This document shows positions 1 to 11,768 of a DNA stretch of 64,000 nt, one piece after another. A program made the translations under genes and the position numbers. Numbering within the stretch: the stretch's first letter is position 1; each line of letters starts with the position of its first letter. This stretch comes from Acanthamoeba castellanii str. Neff. Taxonomy: Eukaryota > Discosea > Longamoebia > Acanthamoebidae. The notes under the pieces are model-generated. The model saw only the letters and a list, made by a program, of their open reading frames with translations, had not been told where the DNA came from and made no database searches. The stretch lies in contig NW_004457592.1 in the NCBI RefSeq assembly GCF_000313135.1, positions 357,171-421,170 on the forward strand, given 5' to 3'.

Positions 1-741
1 CACTTCGGGCTCGCCGTGAACCGATACAGCGGGTGATACCCTGTCGTCAACGAAACACCCGGTTCGCCGCCACTTAGCGCGTGTGCGCGTGCGGTGCGTG
101 CGTGTGCGGTTGCGGGGAGGGGGATGGTACCCGCGTCAATGAACTCGATGAAGGACTCGACCTTGTTGCGGTCGCCTTCGAAGGTGTAGACGGCGCCCTT
201 CTTGAATCTGAGAACCATCAACGCACAGTTCAACGCCAGAGATGACGATTGCGATCATGGAGACGACGATGATGAAGAAGAAGACGACAACTACGTGGGC
301 GATGGGGGGTGGGGCGTACAGGAGGAAAGTGGGTGTCGAGTCCACATGGTACCTGGCAGCCAGCTCCCTGCCCTTGGGGGTGGCCGCGATGTCCACCGTG
401 CCGATCTGCGTCTCGCCCGAGTAGCTTTGCGCCAGATCCTCCCATCGGTGCTTCACCTTCTCGCAGTGCGCGCAGTTGTGTCGGCAGCTGGCACGCAGGC
501 GCCGTGCGTGTCAGACCCTCAGCCAGGCAACACGACACACACAACACGACACGCACAACACGACACACGCGACATATCATCTGGCGCGAGGGCACACGTA
601 CAACATGACAAACCAGGGGCCGGCGCTGATGCCCTCGTCAAACATGTTTCCTTGGGCGAGGTCGACCACCCTCCCCTGGGCCAACGCCAACAGCGTCGCC
701 AGCAGCGTAGCGGCCACCAGCAGAACTCGAGACAGCTGCAT
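1..741 (-). CDS. Thioredoxin-fold secretory protein (3' end missing)
   Basis: Four exons read on the minus strand: 602-741, 320-487, 131-207 and 1-40, the last running off the window. The ATG at 741 opens a hydrophobic signal peptide (MQLSRVLLVAATLLATLLAL). After the first junction the protein reads FCRHNCAHCEKVKHRWEDLA, so the redox motif is CAHC in the place of PDI CGHC. It is followed by the cis-Pro strand STPTFLLF and a GAVYTFEGDRN segment. All three introns begin GTAC and end CAG. The family (PDI/TMX-type thioredoxin proteins of the secretory pathway) catalyses disulfide exchange. The tail is absent, so a membrane anchor or retention signal cannot be judged. The Ala-His dipeptide and the extra upstream Cys are unusual for PDI. 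Confidence 0.85.
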
Positions 742-1221
742 TTTTATAGGGGGTTCTACGCAACAGCAGGTGCGTCAGCATAATATAACCACTGTTTTAC
801 ATATTGCGTGGGTGTAAATAAGAAGAATATCATTCGTTAAAAAAAGAAAACTACTACTTATTTAATGTGATAAATTGGTTATTCTTATTTTTTTTACTGA
901 AGTAAAGGAGGAAGAAGAAAGAAACCTGGAGGTGGGGATGCGCTTGCCTGAGGAGCAGACCTGCAAGAAAGGAGGGAGTTGATGTTGTCCATGTTTTGGG
1001 CAAGGGACGTGTATCACCACGAGTGGGCAACTCTCTCGAAGTTTCGCCCTTTCCTTTTCTGCACCCGATCGCGCAGAATAGGAAAACAGCACACAACACA
1101 GCACACGCACACCACCGCACACACGACACACGACACGCACGACACACGGCATCGGGTTGAGTGTGCGCTGAGGCGACACCACCGAGGGGACGGAGGAGGT
1201 GAAAGGTCTCGAGAGAAAAGT

Positions 1222-2486
1222 TTAGAGGAATCGGTTGCCGGACTGGGCCGAGAAGCGGGAATGGAAATCCTTGGCCTTGCGCAGGACGCTGGCGCGAGCC
1301 TCTGCCGGGAGCTGACGCGATCCCATCTCCTCTCTGTCCCACGGCTTCCACTCCTCGTCTTCCTTCGCCTTGGCCTGCATCGTCGCGAAGGGAGGGTGTG
1401 TTGGTATTCATCATCATCATCATCATCATCATCATCGTCATTGTCATCATCATCTGGAGAAGGAGAGCGGAAATGAAGTGGGCAGCACGGTACCTTCTCG
1501 AGCTTCTTTTCGTTGACGCTCTTGGCGTGCTGTGCCACGAGAGACTCCGGACGATGCTTCTCCTGCAGTTTTGTGACGAGCCGGGTGAGCCGATGATGAT
1601 AATGATGGCGATGAGGTGAGCGCGAGAGAGAGAGAGAGAAACAAATGGAGCGTACGTTGTAAAGCTGCAGGTAGTCCTCCACGATCTTGTCCTTGCCCAT
1701 TTTGGGCTTCGCCTCTGTCTTTTGCTTCTGCAGGCCGTGACCACGTGCAAGCAAGGGCAAGCGACGTCGGGTGTCAGCAACGCATGAAAGGCGCCGTACG
1801 TGGACGACCAGCAAGAGCGGGAGAGCAAGTTGCAGTGAGGAGGGAGGAGGCACCTTGTCGGCAGGCTCGCCCTTCTTGTTGCGCCCTTCGATGATGTCGC
1901 GCTTGGTACGCTGCTTTCGCTCTTCCGGGTCGAGGGAGTAGGCGGGTGCCGACGGCAGCGCTGCTCGCTTGGGTTGCGGCTTACGAGCTCGCGGATCTGT
2001 GCTTGTTCATTCATTACGCCACCGAATGCGTGAGATGATTCATGCACCACGCATGTGATGATAATCATAATGATGCGAGTAGCGGGGGGGCACAAGTGAT
2101 GAGGGCAATTCCATACCATCTGGTCGCAAGGGTCCGAGCACTTCCACAACTTCCTTCTCATCCTCATCTTCATCCTTGGGCTCCTCTGGGGCGGCAACCA
2201 AATCGTCTAGAGACGGACCGCATACGCGCCTTCGTGGGGGCGCAGCGGCAGCCTCCTGCTTTTGTTTCTCCTCTTCCTCCTCGCGCTTCCTTCTTTCTTC
2301 GAGCAGGTGGGGTGGTAGCGCCGCCCCAAAGACCATGGGCGATGGGGCCTCCTCTTCTGCAACTTCTTTCGCCTCTTCCTCTTTTCTATCATCCTCCCCA
2401 GCTACCGTTTTTTGTTCCTCTTCTTTTCCCTCCTCCTGTCGTTGCCGAAGGAGATGAGGCGGCAGAGCTGGACCCACATGCGCCAT
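1222..2486 (-). CDS. GPALPP-motif protein (GPALPP1-like, DUF3752)
   Basis: It starts at the ATG at 2486 with MAHVGPALPPHLLRQR. A second GAALPPHLLEERR copy follows inside a Glu/Lys-rich coiled segment, and a third GPxxPDGME-like copy precedes the first intron. Later exons give a basic stretch (ERKQRTKRDIIEGRNKKGEP), KMGKDKIVEDYLQLYN, and the DUF3752 C-terminus with EWKPWDREEMGSRQLPA, ending in ...AQSGNRFL and TAA at 1222-1224. The repeated GPALPP motifs and the WxPWDREED-like block are the hallmarks of the human GPALPP1/KIAA1704 family. These are nuclear proteins of poorly known function often grouped with RNA-processing factors. One intron carries a TCA-type repeat (1407-1454). The gene diverges from MBF1 across a 224-bp shared upstream region. 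Confidence 0.85.
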
Positions 2487-2710
2487 CTTCGATTTGAATG
2501 AAAACAAATAAATCAAAAAGAAAGGCACAACTATTGAGGTGTTGAAATTTCGAGCGTGCACTCCGGTCAAAATTCCGTGAAAAAATGAAAGGAAAGTAGG
2601 TTCTCTGTTTTTTCCCTGTATTCGCTGTTGGGCGGGGAGTACAAATACTCGGGCTACGCGCACATCTGATCATAAAATCAATTCACGCGTGCACCACACA
2701 TAGGAAAAGA
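2487..2710. promoter_or_regulatory. Shared divergent upstream region
   Basis: These 224 bases separate the start codons of the GPALPP-like gene (-) and MBF1 (+), so both promoters and both 5' UTRs must lie here. The stretch is AT-richer than the flanking exons. No convincing TATA box was identified. Confidence 0.6.
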
Positions 2711-3178
2711 ATGAGCCAAGATTGGAACGAGATCGTGTTCAGGAAGAAGGCCCCCAGCGCCAAGGACGCTAAGGCCGTGACGAATGCCCAGCGCACGGGT
2801 GCCGCCATCGAAACCTCGAAGAAGGCCGCGACGAACAAGCCCACCACGACCACTGGCAATCCTGCGCGAAGGCTCGAATCGGACATCATCAAGGGAATCG
2901 ATGAGGAACCCGACAAGCTCACTCCCAAGACGGTGGGTCCTCAGGTGGGGCGCGCCATCCAGGCGGCTCGCGTGGCGAAGGGCTTGACGCAGGCGCAGCT
3001 GGCCCAGCGTATCAATCAGAAGGCGACGGTGGTGAACGAACTCGAACAGGGCAAGGCGCTCTTCAACAACCAGATGCTCGGACAGCTGGAAAGGCAGCTC
3101 GGCGTGAAGCTTAGGGGCGACAAGGCCCTCATCGGCACGCCACTAGAGGCGAAGACCTTCAAGGGCGGCGCCAAGTAA
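2711..3178 (+). CDS. MBF1: Multiprotein bridging factor 1
   Basis: Intronless, 155 residues, the usual length of the family. The N-terminal MBF1 domain reads MSQDWNEIVFRKKAPSAKDA, followed by a basic linker. The C-terminal Cro/C1-type helix-turn-helix spans about residues 77-135 (AIQAARVAKGLTQAQLAQRI, then KATVVNELEQGKA). MBF1 is a nuclear/cytosolic coactivator that bridges bZIP-type activators and TBP and also binds stalled ribosomes to prevent frameshifting. Both domains are complete and no key segment is missing. A single uninterrupted exon is unusual among its multi-exon neighbours and fits a highly expressed short gene. Confidence 0.97.
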   Translation: MSQDWNEIVFRKKAPSAKDAKAVTNAQRTGAAIETSKKAATNKPTTTTGNPARRLESDIIKGIDEEPDKLTPKTVGPQVGRAIQAARVAKGLTQAQLAQRINQKATVVNELEQGKALFNNQMLGQLERQLGVKLRGDKALIGTPLEAKTFKGGAK

Positions 3179-3757
3179 ACAGCTCATCGGCTGATGAATT
3201 TTTCACTACTACCGCTGCTCTTTCACCGTGTTCATAGTTTGTACAAACAATACTCGATCTCTCGCTCCTAGACGCTCGATTTACTTTGCGCCAGTGCTGG
3301 ATTGAGTTGCGAGGCCACCAATCTCAGCTGGCCGTGCGGCAGGGACAAATTTTGGTCTACAATGACCACGCTCAATCGATTAATGCGCCATGGCCCAGAT
3401 AGTCTAATGACGGAAGTCAAGTGTGCCGCGTTACCAATTGATGCTCAGTGCTGGCACACAAGGAGAACACGGTGCACTAGCAAGTGTAGCAGTCGAGATC
3501 TTCAGCAACCTGGCGATCAACCACAAAAGCTGAAAAATGGAAAATGCGCCGCATTCTTGGCGGTCTTGGAATAGTCGGCGGAAAAAGAGAACGAAAAAGA
3601 GAACGAAAAGAAAACTCGATCCACGAAACTACTACGCAAGGGTGAGTGCATCGTCACTTTGTCGGCGAGCGCGTTCTTCCTTATTCCTTCGGCTACGGCT
3701 TGCGCATAAAAGACATCTTTCAATCATAGAAATCCAGACATTTTAATTTGCATCATC
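3179..3757. other. Intergenic, no gene seen
   Basis: About 580 bases of lower-GC DNA between the MBF1 stop and the next start. A 90-codon open frame at 3302-3574 has no recognisable domain and ordinary intergenic composition. The 3' UTR of MBF1 and the promoter of the LysM gene are expected here. Confidence 0.5.
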
Positions 3758-5593
3758 ATGGCCAGCGCATTTGGGCACAACGATATTCCCCTTCAGACCT
3801 TCCCGTACCCCCTGCCTCGTCCCTCTTGTGCCCGTTAAACATAATAATAATAATCATATTATTTTGCAGGGTGTATGGATCTGGTGGGGGGTACTATGTG
3901 CCGGCCGACTACGGCGTGTCTGGCGGCGTCGCACTTCCCGAACCCGTGTGGCTGCCCGCCCCATCCACCGCCACCGCGCCCGCCACATGGGGCTCGCCCG
4001 CGCCCGCGCCTCTCTACCCGCACACCACCCTCACCCCCATGGGCTCCATCAACGCGTACGTCTCTACTTCCTCTTCTCCTCTTTCTTCTACTTTTTCTTC
4101 TACTCTTTCCAAAACGTAGTCAGCTCACCACTACTGGGGAATTCTATACGTCAACAACTCGTGTAGCGCCTACATCCAACCCGCACAGCCGCAGCAGTTC
4201 CACACCGGGTTCAACCCGCAGGCCAAGGCCGCACGCGAGGCGCAGGCGTTCGCCGTGGAGGGCGCCAAGCAGCGCTGCACCAAGTGCCGTTCCTACTTTA
4301 CGGTACACACACGACACACACACGACACACACGCGACCGCACACGGTGGTGGTGGGTGGTGGTCTTACCTTCAACTCTCGTCGTTGCAGGCCGCAGAGAA
4401 TGTCGATGGCGCGTGCGTGTACCACCCGGGCCACTACGCTACCCCGGACACCGCGGGTCCGGTCATGATGCCGGCCTCGACCCTCCTCCGCTGGTCCTGC
4501 TGCCGATCCCCGGCCTCCGACGCGCCCGGCTGCCGCCAGCAACGCCACGTCGTTGACGCCGCCACCGCTGGTACGCGCACGCGCCACCGCACACGACGCG
4601 ACATGACACACACGCGCGCTAATCGTGCCACTCTGATCGTGCAGCAATCCTGCGCAAGTTCGACACGTCGGCCGGGCTGCGCGAGGGGCTGGCCCCGGTG
4701 GCCGGCGGCGGTCTCACGCAGGCCTCGTCGTCGTCCGACGACGATGAGGACAGCGAAGAGTACCTGGACTACGCCCGCCTCCAGGAGCAGGAGCACATCC
4801 GGCGGGGCATCAAGAAGATGCACGCCGCGGCTGCCGGCGCCGACGCAGCGCGCACGCAGGAGAGCGGCGGCACCGACGGGGTGGTGATGGTGCGCCACCT
4901 GGTGGCCAAGACCGACACGCTGGCGGGCCTGTCGCTGCGCTACGGCGTCAAGGTGGACGACATCAAGCAGGCCAACAATCTCACCTCGCAGTCGATCTTC
5001 GCCCACAAGTTCCTGCTCGTGCCCAATCCCGCCAGGACGCCCGCGCCTGAGGAGCTCAGCAACACCGTCATGCCCAAGGACGGCAAGAAGGGCATTGGTA
5101 CACCTTAATACAACAACCGCACACGACACGACACGACACGACACGACACGACACGACACGACACGACACGACACGACACGACACGACACGACACGACACG
5201 ACACGACACGACCAACGACACGACACGACACGACCAACGACACGACACACACGCGCACACGGGTGTTAGTGATAGTTAGCTAACGGCACTTGGTGTCGCG
5301 GCGCAGCGGTGGAGCGTTTCCGGGCGGTGGCCAAGTGTGACAAGGAGGAGGCCAGCTTCTACCTGGAGGAGCACGAGTTTGACGTCGAGCGTGCCCTGGC
5401 CGCATTCCGGGCCGACCTCGAGTGGGAGAAGCAGGCGCCCCAGCCAAAGAAGGCACGAGGCTCTGGCTGTGGCCGTTGTGTGTGTCGTGTCGTGTGTGTG
5501 TGGTGTGGTGAGCTGTTGGGCTGACCGTCACTGGGCTTTCTTTGCTCCAAACAGACCACCACCAAAACCAGAGCGAGGCGCAACTACAACTAG
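3758..5593 (+). CDS. CHORD-like zinc / LysM / UBA-like protein
   Basis: About six exons. It begins MASAFGHNDIPLQTFPVYGS, followed by a Pro/Ala-rich leader. A cysteine/histidine module comes next: RCTKCRSYFTAAENVDGACV, then YHPGHY, RWSCCRSP and APGCRQQRH. This spacing resembles the CHORD zinc fold (C-x2-C, C-x-YHPG, W-x-CC, GC, H). The next exon carries an acidic SSSDDDEDSEEYLDYARLQE segment and a clear LysM domain (VRHLVAKTDTLAGLSLRYGV ... HKFLLVP). After a satellite-filled intron there is a short helical domain (VERFRAVAKCDKEEASFYLE ... VERALAAFRADLEWE), like the UBA-type tail of plant LysM proteins. There is no signal peptide, so the LysM is probably intracellular. The last intron (5453-5554) needs a GC donor. 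The end is TTTKTRARRNYN-stop. Confidence 0.8.
5119..5250. repeat. (ACACG)n intronic microsatellite
   Basis: A near-perfect tandem ACACG array with a few ACCA interruptions fills the intron between the LysM exon and the UBA-like exon. It starts just after the GTACACC donor. Confidence 0.95.
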
Positions 5594-5816
5594 GCCTCGC
5601 GTGGTGCTGCCCGGAAGTGAGCCCATTTTGCCCCACCTTTGACAGGTGGTGCTCAATCACCGCTCAACTTCCACCTGTAAACGGTCGTGTAGAGCTTGTT
5701 CTTGTACTTACTTGAAAGAGTGGAACAACTATCTTCCCTCACAATTTCTTGGCTTGAACATCACTATTCAGATATTGAATCAATATATTCCTCCAACATC
5801 TACACCAACATGGGGG

Positions 5817-7336
5817 CTACGCCCAGCGAGCGATCCACGGGCCGGCAACGACAGTGTCGAATTCGTCTTGGTCGGCTGAGTGCCAGCGGGTGTCCTTCTG
5901 GGCGGCGTTCCGGTTCACAGACGCCCAGTCGCGCCACGACGACCAAAAGCCGGCGACCTCGGCGCCCTGAGCGTCGCGCAGGGGCAGCAGGTCCTTGATG
6001 GCCTCAAAGCCCGAACTCTCATTGCTCCGCTGCCACCTCAAGTCCACGCTCCACCGAATCCTGTCCGACCTGCGGCCATAAAATAAAAACAATTAAAAAA
6101 CATAATTAATTAATAATAATAAAGCCAAGGTGTACGTGTTGTCGCCCGAGCAGTGGGGGATGGTGTTGTTGAAGAAGACAACGGAGCCCAGCTTCATCTC
6201 GCAGTCTACGCGCTCGCCGGCGGGCAGGTCGTCCTCGTTGATGTAGAGGTACCAGCTGCCCTGGTCGCCCTCCTCTTGCTCCGAGTGTGAGGACTTGCCC
6301 TTTCTGTTGCGCTCCAGGTGGTGTGGAAGCACCTGTTCACACCACACCACACCACCGCACACACACACACCACAGCACCGCACAACGTGTTCAGTCACGC
6401 GGCTCGCACACGTGTGCGGTCACACACGTACGGGCAGGTTGGCGGCGCCGCGGATCAGGCGCAGGGTGCCCATGGACCTGTCGACGTCGCACAGGGGGAT
6501 CCACGCCGTCGGTTGGCTGGTGCGTTCGGCCCCGGCCGCCAGGTAGGCGCAGTCCTGGTGCCAGGGCACCGTGGCCAGCGCATTGCCGGGCGTCTTCTGC
6601 TCGGCTCAATCTGGGCGTGTGAGTGCTTCAGGCCTTGCTTGGGGGGGGGTTGAAGCAGCGTACCGAGCGCAGGTTCCAGACCGGGTGGCCAGCGAGCTGG
6701 CCATCGTCACCACTACTCGGGAGCATCTGCCCGAGGGGTGAAGACAAAAGAAGAAGAAATTGAAGAAGAAGAAGAAGATGGTGAGTAGTGCGGCATGAAG
6801 AGAGTAGTGCCACCACGACTGTTGCTGTACCTGTTGGACTACGTCGAGGAGGCGAGGGTGCGACCAGATCTTGGCCAGCTCGGTGCCCATTACCCCCGAG
6901 GTGTGAATGAGCACTGTAGCGGTGTAGGAGTGAATAGCATGTGAGAAGCGAGTAGCGGAAGGCATGAGGGAGGCGATGACACTGTGGGAAAGAGAAGAGG
7001 TCCGTACCGCTGGCGCCCTTGAACTCTTGTTCGAGGAGGGTGAGGCGGTGGAAGACATCCGCGTCGGCGTGGAGGTGCTGGATCTTCCCGGCCGCGTAGA
7101 GGCGCTGCGCCAGTCTGTCCACCCTCTCCTCGACCTCTGCACTCGGATCGACGACGACAAGAAGCAGAAAAAGGGCCTTGTTGAGCAGATCTGCCAGTAT
7201 TGGGGGGGGGGAGGGTCTGGGCACCTTTGAGGACGGGAAGGAGCTCGTCGGGCGTGAAGAAGTCGTTGACGATGAGGAAGCCGTCCTTCTCCAACAGCGC
7301 CAGCTGTTCCTCGCTCAACAGGTGCATGCAGCTCAT
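5817..7336 (-). CDS. Phytanoyl-CoA dioxygenase (PhyH) family protein
   Basis: It starts at 7336 with MSCMHLLSEEQLALLEKDGF, giving the classic PhyH N-terminus (LxxDGFLIVNDFFTPDEL). Later exons give a coiled QRLYAAGKIQHLHADADVF segment and the Fe(II)-binding block VPWHQDCAYLAAGAERT with the HxD pair. TAWIPLCDVDRSMGTLRLI follows. The distal His and the 2-oxoglutarate-binding Arg lie in IPHCSGDNTSDRIRWSVDLR, whose halves sit on two exons joined cleanly in frame. It ends ...AGPWIARWA-stop at 5817. The family hydroxylates small molecules using Fe(II), O2 and 2-oxoglutarate. The substrate cannot be inferred, and no PTS1 peroxisomal tail is visible. It converges with the LysM gene; the 223 bases between the stops hold only 3' UTRs. 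Confidence 0.9.
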
Positions 7337-7488
7337 CTTCTCCTTCTTCTTCTAATGGTGTCCTCTGTCTGTTTCGCCAACGGTCGCCAACTGTTGGCCT
7401 AAACAGTACAGTTTTGAAGTGAAAACAGAATAAATAAAAGTCCAAAATTATTTTATATTAATAACTAATAATAAACAATGAAACAAAA

Positions 7489-8578
7489 ATGAACAGAAGG
7501 AGGGACGACACGTACCAGTACCAGTCCCTGCCCCTGGCCTACCCCTCTCCTGCACGGGGCGTGCTGCAACAGCCGGTGCCCCACCACCACCAACCACCAC
7601 AGCACCAGACACAGCAACACCGGCTGCTGTCGGGGAAGGCGAGCGGGACGTGGGCCGAAGAGTGGGTGGACGAGCTCACGAAGGCGCTCCCCATGCGGGC
7701 GGCCTTCTACCACCACGTCGCCTTCTCCGTGCTCACCTCCCAGCTGCCCCGCCTCGACTTCGACCTCTGCGAACCCATCCCCTCCGGTCCGTCTTCCCGC
7801 CCGCAGCATTTTCATTTCTTTTTAAATTAACTAATTAAAAAGCTGAATTATTCATATAAATAGTAATAATAACATTAATAAATGGAAAAAGCTCACAGGT
7901 GGTGAGAATGGGGCAGGGGTGGGTTGGGCCTGCATGGGCGCGTGCGCGCTGCTGGCCTTCGGCTATTCCTACTTCGTGGAGGGCGCCGTGCTGTGGGCCA
8001 TCTTCAGTCTCCTCTTCTACGCTCTCGTACACCACACACTCGCCTCTCATCTTTCTTCCGTGGCTACGACTCACGCACCATCGCACACGCACACACGTTT
8101 TCCAGTTCGCATATGCATCGACACCACAGTTCTTTTCGTGCTACGACGACATTTACGACGCCGACGGTGCGGTCATCACCCCTGCGCGCGTTGACGCGTG
8201 TTGTTCGCTCCCGGTCTGACCGTTGTGTGGTGTGTGTGGTGTGTGTGGTGTGTGTGGTGTGTGTGGTGTGTGTGGTGTGTGTNNNNNNNNNNNNNNNNNN
8301 NNNNNGCAAGTACCTCGTGATGGTTCTCATCGTGATCCTGGGCGCGCTCAAGGTCCTCGTCGGGTGCGTCATTTTTTTCCCGCTCCGCAGACTCTCACTC
8401 TACACTCGATCGAGTGTGGCGAGACATTCGCCACTAACGTGCGGTGTGTGTGTGTTGTGCGATGGTGTGTGCGGCTAGGTTGTGGAAGTGGTGGCTCAAG
8501 CGGGGAGGCCATGCAGGCGACCTGCGCAATCTCAACACGCTGGACGATGACCTCGACGTGTTCAAGACTGACATGTGA
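7489..8578 (+). CDS. Small membrane protein of unknown function
   Basis: The ATG at 7489 reads MNRRRDDTYQYQSLPLAYPS, followed by a Gln/His/Pro-rich stretch and a soluble segment (TWAEEWVDELTKALPMRAAF). The next exon encodes two hydrophobic helices (GWACMGACALLAFGYSYFVE and GAVLWAIFSLLFYALV). A short exon gives FAYASTPQFFSCYDDIYDAD. After the N gap another helix follows (KYLVMVLIVILGALKVLVG), then KLWKWWLKRGGHAGDLRNLN and the stop at 8576-8578. At least three transmembrane helices are likely. I do not recognise the family. The intron containing the sequencing gap means sequence could be missing, although frame is preserved across it. Confidence 0.65.
8221..8305. repeat. GTGTGTGGT microsatellite with assembly gap
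   Basis: A short GTGTGTGGT-type array runs straight into 23 N at 8283-8305, so the true array length is unknown. It lies inside an intron of the small membrane protein gene. Confidence 0.9.
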
Positions 8579-8778
8579 AGCTCAGAGATGACCACAAAAG
8601 AGAAGACGACGGGGCACAAGTCGCCCAAAGGACACCACAAATCGGCCCGATTTTCCTTTGCCTTTTCCCATTTTCAAGTAATAAACTGGGTTGAGCAACA
8701 CCAATAAAGTGACAAATTATTATTAATTTTGACAAAAGAAAAGGCCGAAAAATAAAATTAAACCTTCGTTTTTGATAG

Positions 8779-11709
8779 ATGCAACACAGCAGCGGCAGCG
8801 GACGTCCAACAGGAGGTGAGAACAAATGCAAGCTCTGCTCCACCAAATTCAACGCAGTCAATCGCAAGGTACCTTTGTTCTCAATCCAAGGAACTCGAGT
8901 TGATCCTCGTTCCCCACCTTGTCACAACTGCCGTTTTCCCTCTCTTCTTCATGTCTAACGATCTCTCCCCCCCCACTTCGCTTTTCCTTCGCTTTCTTCG
9001 TTCTTTTTTGGCACCTCGTAGCGCCACTGCAAAGTGTGTCGTACGTCTCCCCTCTCGCTCGCACCGCCTTCTCGTGACGTCGCCGGTCGGGTCTTGTGTT
9101 TGGGAGGCGATTCGACGCAGTCTAACAGTTTGCGCGTGCACGTTTCCACACGCGATCGTTCTAGGTGATGCCTTCTGCGCCAGCTGCTCCAATTACAGGG
9201 TCGCCGTCCCCCGGTTCGGCTACTCCAAGGTTTCCCTCTCTCTTCGTTCTTTCGCTCTTTCGTTCTTTCGTTCTTTCGCTCGCCGACTCACGCTTGTCTT
9301 CTGGTGCCGCGTCGCCAGCCGGTGCGCGTGTGCGCCAACTGCCACATGCGGTTCCTGCTCATCCGAAACGAGATCGACTTCACCTTCCTCTTCGAGGAGA
9401 AGGGACGACGTGGCAGCGAAAGGTCTCTCTTCCTTCTTGAACCTCTCGCACACTCGCACACGCACAAAACCGCACACGCACACGCACACGCCATGGCACA
9501 CACGACTAACGATGTTGTGGTTGTTGTCGGCTCAGCCTCGATTCGGCGATGTCGCCTCGTGGCAGTCTGTCGGGCAGCAGCTCGCCCTTCATCACGCCCC
9601 GTCGCAGCGCCGACGGAAACGACGCTGACGACGACGACAGCCACGAGGAGTCGCAGCAGGCGGGCAAGCGCGGGTCGGACGAGGGCTCGGGCCTGTTCAA
9701 GCGCGGCGGCAGCAAGCGCCTGCTGCGCGTGGTCACCAAGAAGGGCAGCCACCGCGAATCGAGCGAGTCGGGCTCGTCGCTCTCGAGCTCGGGCAGCGGC
9801 GTGGTGGTGACGACATCATCATCTCTACAGTCCTCGTCCTCGTCATCGTCTTCGCCGTCGTCGCCATCGTCGGCGGCGCAGACGGTCGGCTCGTCGACGA
9901 TGGAGTTCGATCTGAAGGAGCGCGACGTGCGCGAGGCTGTCGTGAAGCTGCAGCTACCCATCTTCTTCATCGACCGGCGCACGATCGAGGTGGTCCAGCG
10001 CAAGACGGTCGTCTTCAACGCCGGCGCGCCCATCCTGCTCTCCGGCCGCCCCTCCTCCGGTAGCCAACGAACCTTCGCCACTCGCTCCGTGTGCCACCAA
10101 TTGGAATGCTAACAATGGCACACGCACCACCGCACACGCACATACCACACCGCACACGCACCACCTCACACTCACACGCACGCGTCGTGTACAGGCGATG
10201 GATTGCACTTGAAGCTGGCCGAGGTGAACATCGCGTTCTGGGTGCTGGGCGGTGAGGCGCAGGCGACCAACCACAAGCGGGCCAGCATGCGCAAGCAGAG
10301 GACCGGCAAGGGGAGCATGAAGTACGCCGTCATCCTCGACGGCCACCCGATCGCCGACGATAGAGGCCCCGACCGCACCGAGGTACGTGCCTCACTTGAT
10401 GTCGTGCGTGTGTGGGGTGTCGTGCGTGTCGTGCGTGCTTACGGCTGTGTTCGTCGACAACAGCTCAGCGTCGTCTTCAAGAATCTGCAACTCTTTGATT
10501 GGCTGTCGTTTAGTCGCGCGATGCGTGAGTTGACCACCCTCACCACCATCCACCGGTACGAGTCCGCTGATTGGTGCGGAATGAAAGTTATTTTGTTGAT
10601 CTCTTAATGTACAATAGAGCCGAGAATCCCAGCGGGAGCCCACGCATGCCGTCCAATGGTAAGAACATTGCTACCTCTTATTATTATTAAGTTTCATCGA
10701 TTGTTTAAAATCATGTTCGGGCTAATTTGATTTTGTTTTTGACAACAACACAGAAATGGCGCCGTATTTCGTTCAGCTGTTGGGTGTGTGCGTGACCGAC
10801 GGCTCCAACGGCCTGCAGATGGGCTTCGTCTTCGAGCCCATGACCAAGGGCTCCCTCCGCAATTGCCTCATCCAGGTTTCCGCCTCGCTTTCACACGGCA
10901 CACGACACGACACGACACGACCAACGACACGACACGACACACATGGCACCCCTCGCACACTGTCTCACAAGGGAATGTGGATCGCGTGTGCCTGGGACAG
11001 TGCCAGGAGGAGCTGAACGAGCCCGAACTGACCTTTGAAATCGCGCGTCACATCGCCGTGGCCATGTACACATGGCTCTCTTCCCTCAAACCGCTCGTCG
11101 CTTTCTTCCTTCTTCTTCGTTCTTTGTTCTTCGTTCTTACCCCCCCCCGGGTGCGTGTTGCTGGCCGCAGGACGCTCCTGCACGACAAGTTCGGCTACAT
11201 CCACGCCAACCTCTCGCCTGAAAACATTCTGGTTCGCGAACACATTCTTTGATGTATTGATGGCGAAGCCACGCGCAGGAACTGCTGACCGAGATCGTTG
11301 TAACAGGTCGCAGACGATTGGACGGTGAAGGTGGGCGGATTCGGCAATGCCGTGCGACCGGAGGGCATCCCCTACGCCGCGCGCTCGTCGCCCTCCCCGC
11401 GCTTCCACCTGGTACGACACACGCACCCCGGCCACGTCATCATGCGCTTCTTTGAAGTGAATTCATTTGGTATTATTTATTTTTACTTTATTTTGATTAT
11501 TAATTCATTTATTGTTTGGCTGGTGACGTGCAGGCGCCGGAGGTGTTGAAGCGAGGCGAGTACTCGTTTGCGAGCGACGTATACTCGTACGGCATGATCC
11601 TGGTGGAGCTCACCACCCTCCAACCGCCCTACAAGCAGGAGCAGTTCAAACAGCTCCGCAAGATCACCGTACATACCGAGGTGCCTCACCCAACCCCTCT
11701 ATTAATGCT

Positions 11710-11768
<59 letters not shown>

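Noticed and set aside
3302..3574. 90-codon open frame between MBF1 and the LysM gene
   Set aside because: No domain, no splice partner, ordinary intergenic composition.
9536..10081. Antisense frame opposite the Ser-rich linker of the FYVE-pseudokinase gene
   Set aside because: Composition mirrors the sense Ser/Arg codons; no independent motif.
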